64,000 bases of DNA from Neisseria leonii (GTDB lineage Bacteria; Pseudomonadota; Gammaproteobacteria; Burkholderiales; Neisseriaceae). The stretch is taken from NCBI RefSeq assembly GCF_028776105.2, contig NZ_CP145606.1, positions 1,612,001 through 1,676,000 of the forward strand. The letters are read 5' to 3'. Of this stretch, positions 56,946 through 64,000 are shown one piece after another. Under the pieces are notes generated by a model. The model had not been told where the DNA came from. It saw only the letters and a program-made list of their open reading frames with translations, and did no database searches. Positions within the stretch are counted from its first letter, which is position 1; every line of letters begins with the position of its first letter. Made by a program: the position numbers and the translations under genes.

Positions 56946-58166
56946 TCAGCCGTTTCGACGTTCCGCTATATCGGCGGCGGCAGTAAACAGCACGTCGGTG
57001 GACGAATTGAGCGCGGTTTCGCACGAATCCTGAACCACGCCGATAATCAGGCCGACGGCCACCATCTGCATGGCCACATCATTGCTGATGCCGAACAGGC
57101 TGCATGCCAGCGGAATCAGCAGCAGCGATCCGCCTGCCACGCCCGATGCACCGCAGGCACTGACAGTAGCCACCAGGCTCAGCAGCAGGGCGGTAAAGAA
57201 ATCGACCGGAATGCCCTGTGTATATACGGCAGCCAGCGTCAGAACGGTGATGGTAATCGCCGCACCGGCCATATTGATGGTGGCGCCCAGCGGAATCGAT
57301 ACCGAATATGTGTCTTCATTCAGGCCGAGTTTTTTACACAGAGCCATATTGACCGGAATATTGGCGGCGGAAGAGCGGGTAAAGAACGCCGTGATACCGC
57401 TTTCGCGCAGGCAGGTCAGCACCAGCGGATACGGATTTTGGCGGATTTTGAACCACACAATCAGCGGATTGACCACCAGAGCGATAAACAGCATACAGCC
57501 CACCAGTACGACAAGCAGTCGGAAATAGTCGCCCAACGCACCGAAGCCCGTTTCCGCGATGGTGGCGGCAACCAGACCGAAAATGCCCAGCGGCGCAAAG
57601 CGGATGACCCATTTGACAATCGATGAGACGGCCTCAGCTGCATCGGCAACCAATGCGCGGGTGCTGTCGGCTGCATGGCGCAGGGCGAAACCGAACAGCA
57701 GCGCCCAAGCCAGAATGCCGATGTAGTTGGCATTGGCCAGCGCGTTAATCGGGTTGGCCACCAGATTCATCAGCAGTTTCTTCAACACCTCGACAATGCC
57801 GGAGGGCGGGGCGAGATTGGCCGTGTTGCTGACCAGTGCCACTTGGGTGGGAAAGAGCAGTGCCGCCGCCACGGCAATGGCCGCCGCGCTGAACGTGCCG
57901 AACAGATACAGTACCAAAACCGGCTTGATTCGGGTTTGCCCCCCCCCCTTGCGGTGCTGGGTGATGGCAGCCGTTACCAACACAAACACCAAAACCGGTG
58001 CAACCGCTTTGAGTGCGCCGACAAACATATCGCCCAAAATGCCGAAGGCCAGGCCGGCTTTCGGCGAAACGGCCGCCACGAGAATGCCGAGTATCAGACC
58101 GATAATAATCTGTTGAACCAGGCTGAACCGATTGACGGCAGCCCAAAAGGGATGGCTCTGTTTCAT
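56946..58166 (-). CDS. sstT: Serine/threonine:Na+ symporter SstT
   Basis: Sodium-driven uptake of serine and threonine, dicarboxylate/amino-acid:cation symporter family. 406 residues, eight or so membrane segments. The family motifs are [11 protein letters not shown], the [15 protein letters not shown] hairpin and SSTDVLF near the C-terminus. An uninterrupted run of nine G lies in codons 73-76 (KGGG), at 57939-57947, in the cytoplasmic loop after the second helix. In its present length the frame is open. The run is a potential phase-variation site. Start [11 protein letters not shown] with an AGGAGCA site. Confidence 0.94.
   Translation of the reverse strand: MKQSHPFWAAVNRFSLVQQIIIGLILGILVAAVSPKAGLAFGILGDMFVGALKAVAPVLVFVLVTAAITQHRKGGGQTRIKPVLVLYLFGTFSAAAIAVAAALLFPTQVALVSNTANLAPPSGIVEVLKKLLMNLVANPINALANANYIGILAWALLFGFALRHAADSTRALVADAAEAVSSIVKWVIRFAPLGIFGLVAATIAETGFGALGDYFRLLVVLVGCMLFIALVVNPLIVWFKIRQNPYPLVLTCLRESGITAFFTRSSAANIPVNMALCKKLGLNEDTYSVSIPLGATINMAGAAITITVLTLAAVYTQGIPVDFFTALLLSLVATVSACGASGVAGGSLLLIPLACSLFGISNDVAMQMVAVGLIIGVVQDSCETALNSSTDVLFTAAADIAERRNG
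57939..57947. repeat. Homopolymer C9 (G9 in sstT)
   Basis: Nine identical bases in coding sequence, within the length range known to slip in Neisseria contingency genes. Confidence 0.9.
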
Positions 58167-58370
58167 ACAGTGCTCCTGAAAAAAGAACAGGGTTAATGGA
58201 AAATTACATTTTAAGAGAAAGTTTTGCTTTTGGATAGCGGGCGGTAACGGTTCAGACGGCCTGGCCGTCTGCGGGAACAGTATGTAAAACGCGATAAAAA
58301 ATGTCGGTAGTGGTAAGTAGTTGGTGCTAAAATCGCAAATTTATCCATATCTTGCGACAGAATCCCGCTT

Positions 58371-60179
58371 ATGATGAAACACAAAGTGATGGTGTGGGTG
58401 CTGGCTGCCCTGGCCGGCTTGCCGACCGCCGCGTGGGCTCAGACGGAGCAGACGGCGGGAGATGCCGCCCCGTCCGTCCGTCCGGAAATCAGGGAGCCTA
58501 AATATCCTGTTGAAATCCAAACGGATAACGGGCAGTTGAAAAAGATGCTGGAAGAGCATCTGCCGCTGATTACCGAGCAGCGTCAGGAGGATTTGGACGA
58601 AGAGCAAATCGCCTTTTTGGCCGAGCAGGCGCCCGAACATATCAAAACCATGGTGCGTACCAAGGGGTATTTTTCTGCCGCTTCTTCCGTCGGGCGGACG
58701 GGCAACCGTTTTGCCGTCCGTCTCGACCCCGGCCCGCAAACCAAAATCGACAATGTCGGCGTGGCGATTGCCGGTGATGTGTTGCAGGACGAGAATTTGG
58801 GCGACTATTACCGTGCCGCGATGGATAACTGGGTGCTGCCCGTGGGGGAGGGGTTTGACCAGTCTCTGTGGAACAGCAGTAAAAGTGCCGTGCTGTCGGC
58901 CGTCAAACGCAAAAAATATCCGCTGGCGGTGCTCAGTCATTCCCAAGCCACCATCAATCCCAACAACCATACGGCCGATATTGCCGTCAGCGTGGACAGC
59001 CGCCAGCCGATTTATTTCGGCGAACTGGACATCAGCGGCGTGAAGCGTTATCCCGAGCGTGTGGTGCGCGGCATGGCGCGTTTCGAGCCGGGCGATCCGT
59101 ATGATTTGGACAAACTGCTGGACTACCAGCAGTCGCTGGAACAGGACAGCCACTATTCCGGTGCTTCGGTGCAGGCCGATTTCGACAATCTGACGGACAA
59201 CCGGGTGCCGGTGAAAGTGAACGTAACCGAGGTGATGCGCCAGCGTTTGGAGCTGGGTGTGCGCTACGATTCGGAATACGGGCCGGGCGGGCGCATCGGT
59301 TACGATTATTACGATTTGTTCGGCAAGGGCTATGTCGGCTCGGTGGTGGCCGATGCCGACCGTTACGAAACCAGCCTGTCGCTGGGTATCAGCCAGCCGC
59401 GCCGCAGCAACGGCACTTATTGGACGACCAGCCTCGGCTATAAGCGCAGTACGGTGCGCAGCCTGCAAACCGGCACCGTCAACAGCGGTATTTGGTATGT
59501 GCGCGACCGCAACGGCATCGAGTCGCGGTTGGGTGTGGAATACATTTCCGAGAATACCCGCCTGCCCGATATGAAGCTGGATTTGGGCAATTCCTATGCC
59601 ACCATGCTGACCGCATCGTGGAAACGCCAGAATATAGAAACCCAGCAGCGGCCGCAAAACGGCTATTATCTGGACGGCAAAATCGGTTCGACCGTCGGAT
59701 CGCTGCTGTCCTCTTCCGCCATGCAGCGGATCACCGGACGCGCAGGCTATTATTTCACGCCGGAAGACAAGCAGCTGGGGACGCTTGTAGCGCGCGGCCA
59801 ATTCGGCTATGTGCGTACCGGCGACAAATACCAGATTCCGTCCACGCTGCTGTTCCGTACCGGCGGCGCTACATCGGTGCGCGGTTATGAATTGGACAGT
59901 ATCGGTTTGGCCGAGCGTTTCGACGGATCGGTTTTCCCCGACCGTGCGATGGCGGTCGCCAGCATCGAATACCAATATCCGGTAACGCGCAATTTTTCGG
60001 CTGCCGTTTTTCACGACACGGGCGCGGTTTCCGGCAGTTTCAAAGATTTGACGTTCAAACACGGTACCGGTCTGGGCGTACGCTGGTTCAGCCCGGTGGC
60101 ACCGTTCTCGTTCGACATCGCCTACGGGCATAACGACAAAAAAATCCGCTGGCACATCAGTTTGGGCACCCGTTTCTAA
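58371..60179 (+). CDS. tamA: Translocation and assembly module TamA
   Basis: Omp85-family outer-membrane protein working with TamB to insert some barrels and move lipid. 602 residues. Signal peptide ends AWA. Three POTRA-like repeats span about 35-280 (IYFGELDISGVKRYPERVVR is the last). A 16-strand barrel follows, with GGATSVRGYE, the family's lid motif, and C-terminal IRWHISLGTRF. A second Met is in line at 58374. TamB begins 57 bases downstream, so the pair is an operon. Confidence 0.94.
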   Translation: MMKHKVMVWVLAALAGLPTAAWAQTEQTAGDAAPSVRPEIREPKYPVEIQTDNGQLKKMLEEHLPLITEQRQEDLDEEQIAFLAEQAPEHIKTMVRTKGYFSAASSVGRTGNRFAVRLDPGPQTKIDNVGVAIAGDVLQDENLGDYYRAAMDNWVLPVGEGFDQSLWNSSKSAVLSAVKRKKYPLAVLSHSQATINPNNHTADIAVSVDSRQPIYFGELDISGVKRYPERVVRGMARFEPGDPYDLDKLLDYQQSLEQDSHYSGASVQADFDNLTDNRVPVKVNVTEVMRQRLELGVRYDSEYGPGGRIGYDYYDLFGKGYVGSVVADADRYETSLSLGISQPRRSNGTYWTTSLGYKRSTVRSLQTGTVNSGIWYVRDRNGIESRLGVEYISENTRLPDMKLDLGNSYATMLTASWKRQNIETQQRPQNGYYLDGKIGSTVGSLLSSSAMQRITGRAGYYFTPEDKQLGTLVARGQFGYVRTGDKYQIPSTLLFRTGGATSVRGYELDSIGLAERFDGSVFPDRAMAVASIEYQYPVTRNFSAAVFHDTGAVSGSFKDLTFKHGTGLGVRWFSPVAPFSFDIAYGHNDKKIRWHISLGTRF

Positions 60180-60236
60180 GTCTGTCCGCCGCAAGCGGCA
60201 AACCGTTAAACCGACACAGTATCTGAAAAACCGACG

Positions 60237-63200
60237 ATGAGTACGATTGTAGAACCAAGCACTGTTTCAGACGGCCTGCCGCCGCGCAGGGAACCGCCGA
60301 AAAAGTCAGGACGGTGGTGGAAAATCCCGCTGGCCTTGGCCGTCCCGGCCGCGCTGGCCCTGACAGGTGCTGCCGTATGGCTGGCGGCCACGGAGTCCGG
60401 CCTGCGTTTCGGGCTTTACCGCCTGCCGCAAATCGCGGGCGTACAGATTCAGAGCGAAACCCTCAGCGGCACCTTGTGGGACGGTTTCGACGGGCGCAAT
60501 TGGACGGTAAAAACGCCGACGGCGGATTTGGAAATCAGCCGCATCGGCCTGCAATGGCAGCCGGGCGCATTGCGTAACCGCCTGCTGCATATCAACCGTA
60601 TCACGCTGGGCGACATTCATATCGCCGCCACCCGCCCGTCCCCGCCGAAAGAAACGCCGCCGTCGGTTTTGCCGCAAAGCATCGATTTGCCGCTGGCCGT
60701 GCAGATTGACAGTTTGGCTGTGGGCAAAATTACCAGCGGCAGTAAAGACAATGTGCTGGTGTCGATGGCGGAGGCCGCATACCGCTACGACCGCACCGAC
60801 CACCGCCTGACTTTGGGCGCACTGCAAACGCCGTGGGGAGTCAACCGGGGCGAAATGGTATTGAACACCGTTTCCCCCTTTGCCCTGAACGGCAAAATCA
60901 CCGGCGACGGCGTGTTGTCGGATACGCCGGTCAAGGGCGAAGCCGGTTTGTCGGGCAGTTTGGAACGGGCGGTGCTGGCCGCCGATTTGGCCGGCGGTAA
61001 CATCAGGCTGAATGTGGCGGCCGAAGTCAGCCCGTTTGCCGAGGCGGTGGCGGATAAGGTTGCATCGGCGAAAATCACCGGCCGCAATCTCAATCCGGCC
61101 GATTTTCTGCCCGATTTGCCGCAGGCCGATTTGGATTTTGATGCCTCTCTGATGCCGTCTGAAAAGCAGGGCATGGCTCTGGAAGGCTTGATTGAGCTGG
61201 AAAACCGCGCGGCCGCACCGGCCGACCGGCAGGCGATACCCGTACGCCGCTTCAGCGGCCGCTTCGGCCTGGACGAGGCGGGTGTGCTGGCATTCCGCGA
61301 TACGGAGCTGCGGCTGTTGGGCAAAGGCCGCATATCGTTGAGCGGACAAACCGATACGGCCGCCCAAACCCTGAGCCTCGATACCGGACTGTCTGATGTG
61401 TCGGCTGCGGATGTGATCGGACGACAGTTTGACGACACGCTCAACGGCAAGTTGCAGCTGCGCGGCACATACAGCGAGCCGCAGCTTTTATGGCTGCTCG
61501 ACAGCCGCCGTGCCGAAATCGGCGGCGAGGCGCTGGTGGCAACGGATACGGCAAACGGCCAGCGCACGGTCAGACTGGCCAATGCGCACATCCGACCGCA
61601 AAACGGCGGCGAAATGACGCTGGCGGGCGAGTTGGAGCTCTTCAACCGCCGGGCATTGAAACTGGATATTGTCAGCAGGCAGTTCAATCCGGCCAAACTG
61701 TATCCCGATTTTCCCCTCGGCAATGTGAACGGCGAAATCGCCCTGAACGGCGAGCTGGCAGACCTGACACTCTCGGGCAAAATGAAATTTGCCGAAAGCA
61801 CGCTCTCGGGCGTGCCTTTGCGCGGCAGTGCCGATGTATTGTACGAGAAACAGCATTTGGCACGCGCCGTGAGCGACATTCTGCTGGGGCGCAACCAAAT
61901 CCGCACCGGCGGCAGTTTCGGCAAAAGCGGCGACAAACTCAATATCCATATCGCAGCCCCCGAATTGGACAAGTTCGGTTTCGGTTTGGGCGGTTCTCTG
62001 AATGCACAGGGCTATCTGGCGGGCGAACCCGACAAACTCGATGCCGATCTGACAGGCAGTGTGCGCAATCTGCGCGCGGGCAGTGCGGTACAGGTGCAGC
62101 AGCTGGATTTCAACCTGATCGGTTCGCCCGATTACAGCCGTCCGCTCCATATCCGCGCCGAAGGCCGTTCGATTATCCTGCCCGGCGAAGGTTCGCCCAC
62201 CCGTATCGATCAGCTTGATGCCGATATCCGGGGTACGGGCTTGCGCCACACCATACGCGTGCAGGGCAATATGCAGGCCGGCGGCAAGCCGTACCGTCTC
62301 AATGCGGCGGCCGAAGGCGGGTTGGAGCGGCAGAATAATCACTGGAAAGGCACGGTGCGCACACTGGATATGGGCGGGGCGTTCAGTCTGACGCTGCAAA
62401 ATCCGATGCAGTTGGAGGCCGGTGCCCGGCGTGTCGCCATGAGTGCGTCCCGATGGGCGGCTATGGGCGGCAGCCTGAATCTGGAACGTTTTGTCTGGGA
62501 CGCAAAAGACGGTTTGAGCACCAAAGGTTCGGCCAATAATCTGCACATGGCGCAGCTGCACAATTTCTACGAGCCGCCGGTAAAACACGATTTGGTATTG
62601 GCGGGCGACTGGGATTTGTCGTACAGCAGCAATATGCGCGGGTATGCCAACATCCGCCGCCAAAGCGGCGACATTGTCTTTTCCGAGCGCAACCAGTCGC
62701 TCGGCTTGGCCGATTTGGCGCTGAACACACGTTTTCAGAACGGCGGCATCGAAGGCCGTCTGAACGGTACGACGCGTTACGGCAGTATCGACGGCAATGT
62801 GCTGATTCATCAGCAGTTCGGCGGCGACATCGCGCGCGCGCCGGTCAGCGGCAATATCCGCCTGAATGCGCCCGATTTGGCGGTGTTCCGCAGCTTTATG
62901 CCCATCGGCCAGACCCTGCGCGGCCGTTTGCAGGGCAGTGCCGCCATCAGCGGCCGTGTGGGCGACCCGCAGTTCAACGGCACGCTCAACGGCGATAACC
63001 TGTATTACACCAACCGCGAACTGGGGCTGATTCTGGACAACGGCAGCCTGCGCTCGCGTCTGGCCGGCCGCCGCTGGATTATCGATGCTCTGCGCTTCCA
63101 ACGCGGCGGAACCGTTACGCTCAGCGGCGATGTCAATCTGGCGGGCAGCAGGCCCGATGTCAATGTCGCCGCCCTGTTCGACCGTTACGAAGCACTCGAC

Positions 63201-64000
63201 CGGCCCGACCGGAAGCTCACGCTCAGCGGTGATGCCAAACTGATTTATACCGAGAAAACCGGTGTCGCGCTGACGGGCAGCCTGAAAGCCGACGAAGGGC
63301 GTTTCGGCTTCCAGCGTTCCGGTATGCCGGCGTTGGGCGACGATGTGGTGGTTTTGGGCGAACCGCCGAAAGAGAAAAGTGCGCCCACGCCGATCAGCCT
63401 GAATCTGATACTCGATTTGAACGACCGCTTCTATTTCAGCGGCGAAGGTTTGGACGTGACGTTGGGCGGCAAGCTGACGCTTACTGCGCGGCCGGGCGAA
63501 GATGTTCAGGGCGTGGGTACGGTCAATATTGTCAAAGGCCGCTATAAGGCTTACGGACAGGATTTGAACATTGAAAAAGGCACGATTTCCTTTGTCGGCC
63601 CGCTCAATAATCCGAACCTGAATATCCGCGCCACCCGCAACCTTTCGCCGGTGGGGGCGGGCGTAGAAGTGCTGGGCAATCTGGAAAATCCGCGCATTAC
63701 GCTGGTCGCCAACGAGCCGATGAGTGAGAAAGACAAACTTTCGTGGCTGATTCTCAACCGCGCCAGCTCGGGCAGCGACGGGGACGAAGCGGCTTTGGCT
63801 GCCGCCGCCGGTGCCTGGCTGGCGGGCAGCATCAACGACCGCATCGGCCTGGTGGACAATTTCGGCTTTACCAGCCAGCGGACGCGCAATGCCCAGACAG
63901 GCGAGCTGAACCCGGCCGAACAGGTGCTGACAGTGGGCAAGCAATTGACCAACGAGCTGTATCTGGGCTACGAATACGGCATCAACAGTGCCAGCCAGTC
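60237..64000 (+). CDS. tamB: Translocation and assembly module TamB, 3' end outside window
   Basis: Large inner-membrane-anchored periplasmic protein (bridge-like lipid-transfer family) that partners TamA. 1254 residues are visible and the frame is open to the last base. A single N-terminal membrane helix lies near residue 30-50 (IPLALAVPAALALTGAAVWL). Long beta-repeat sequence follows, and the C-terminal DUF490 domain begins to appear (LNRASSGSDGDEAALAAAAG, RIGLVDNFGF). A DUS lies at the 5' end of the coding region, read as VSDGL. No strong ribosome site precedes the ATG at 60237. Confidence 0.94.
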   Translation, partial: MSTIVEPSTVSDGLPPRREPPKKSGRWWKIPLALAVPAALALTGAAVWLAATESGLRFGLYRLPQIAGVQIQSETLSGTLWDGFDGRNWTVKTPTADLEISRIGLQWQPGALRNRLLHINRITLGDIHIAATRPSPPKETPPSVLPQSIDLPLAVQIDSLAVGKITSGSKDNVLVSMAEAAYRYDRTDHRLTLGALQTPWGVNRGEMVLNTVSPFALNGKITGDGVLSDTPVKGEAGLSGSLERAVLAADLAGGNIRLNVAAEVSPFAEAVADKVASAKITGRNLNPADFLPDLPQADLDFDASLMPSEKQGMALEGLIELENRAAAPADRQAIPVRRFSGRFGLDEAGVLAFRDTELRLLGKGRISLSGQTDTAAQTLSLDTGLSDVSAADVIGRQFDDTLNGKLQLRGTYSEPQLLWLLDSRRAEIGGEALVATDTANGQRTVRLANAHIRPQNGGEMTLAGELELFNRRALKLDIVSRQFNPAKLYPDFPLGNVNGEIALNGELADLTLSGKMKFAESTLSGVPLRGSADVLYEKQHLARAVSDILLGRNQIRTGGSFGKSGDKLNIHIAAPELDKFGFGLGGSLNAQGYLAGEPDKLDADLTGSVRNLRAGSAVQVQQLDFNLIGSPDYSRPLHIRAEGRSIILPGEGSPTRIDQLDADIRGTGLRHTIRVQGNMQAGGKPYRLNAAAEGGLERQNNHWKGTVRTLDMGGAFSLTLQNPMQLEAGARRVAMSASRWAAMGGSLNLERFVWDAKDGLSTKGSANNLHMAQLHNFYEPPVKHDLVLAGDWDLSYSSNMRGYANIRRQSGDIVFSERNQSLGLADLALNTRFQNGGIEGRLNGTTRYGSIDGNVLIHQQFGGDIARAPVSGNIRLNAPDLAVFRSFMPIGQTLRGRLQGSAAISGRVGDPQFNGTLNGDNLYYTNRELGLILDNGSLRSRLAGRRWIIDALRFQRGGTVTLSGDVNLAGSRPDVNVAALFDRYEALDRPDRKLTLSGDAKLIYTEKTGVALTGSLKADEGRFGFQRSGMPALGDDVVVLGEPPKEKSAPTPISLNLILDLNDRFYFSGEGLDVTLGGKLTLTARPGEDVQGVGTVNIVKGRYKAYGQDLNIEKGTISFVGPLNNPNLNIRATRNLSPVGAGVEVLGNLENPRITLVANEPMSEKDKLSWLILNRASSGSDGDEAALAAAAGAWLAGSINDRIGLVDNFGFTSQRTRNAQTGELNPAEQVLTVGKQLTNELYLGYEYGINSASQ

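Noticed and set aside
58341-60194. 617-codon open frame opposite tamA
   Set aside because: Antisense shadow of tamA; His/Arg-rich with no domain.
61488-63944. 818-codon open frame opposite tamB
   Set aside because: Antisense shadow; the plus-strand TamB is the real gene.

Overview
The window is a piece of a Neisseria-type chromosome (Betaproteobacteria, Neisseriaceae). The main evidence is the DNA uptake sequence AGGCCGTCTGAA (the AG-DUS dialect), seen dozens of times. It often occurs as inverted pairs that act as terminators; a minority of copies are the ATGCCGTCTGAA form. Gene content agrees: Slam/HpuA/HpuB haem uptake, mlaFEDCBA as one block, minCDE-oxyR, tamA-tamB. Most of the window is GC-rich. 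The first ~3 kb (a decayed restriction-modification locus) and the stretch at 50.4-51.0 kb are clearly AT-rich and look acquired.

Layout. 1-2.9 kb (minus strand): an NgoFVII-like R-M operon with a two-piece cytosine methyltransferase, a frameshifted PLD-type endonuclease and a frameshifted Z1-domain ATPase. 3-7.6 kb: etfBA, waaC, a nicotinamidase and trmO, with two perfect parS sites. 7.8-21.8 kb: housekeeping genes (lysS, recQ, gnd, lpxC, gapA, dksA, proC, yggS, a pilT-family ATPase, pdxA). Eight perfect DnaA boxes fall between 6.5 and 15.6 kb, and a candidate oriC lies between lpxC and gapA. 22-26 kb: the complete Mla lipid-transport operon. 26-31.4 kb: a divergent slam / hpuA-hpuB locus for haemoglobin-haptoglobin iron, with a Fur-like box between them. 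31.5-40 kb: a complete malonate decarboxylase locus (mdcR divergent from mdcABCDEGH-madLM). 40-42.7 kb: a small unknown, a hotdog thioesterase, a TlpA-like thioredoxin and aroG. 42.7-48.9 kb: one rRNA operon (16S, tRNA-Ile, tRNA-Ala, 23S, 5S). 49-52.3 kb: small accessory genes, two of them broken. 52.4-64 kb: mnmE, minCDE, oxyR, sstT (with a G9 tract in its reading frame), tamA and the 5' part of tamB, cut by the window end.

How it fits together. Genes left of about 7 kb run mainly on the minus strand. Those right of about 15.7 kb, including the rRNA operon, run mainly on the plus strand. Together with the parS sites and DnaA boxes this suggests that the replication origin lies in the left quarter of the window. 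Slam would deliver HpuA to the surface, HpuA and HpuB take haem iron, Mla and TamAB maintain the outer membrane, and MdcA-H with MadLM would import malonate and turn it into acetate and CO2.

All calls come from reading the sequence and from knowledge of the families. No database search or computation was run, and repeat counts were made by eye.
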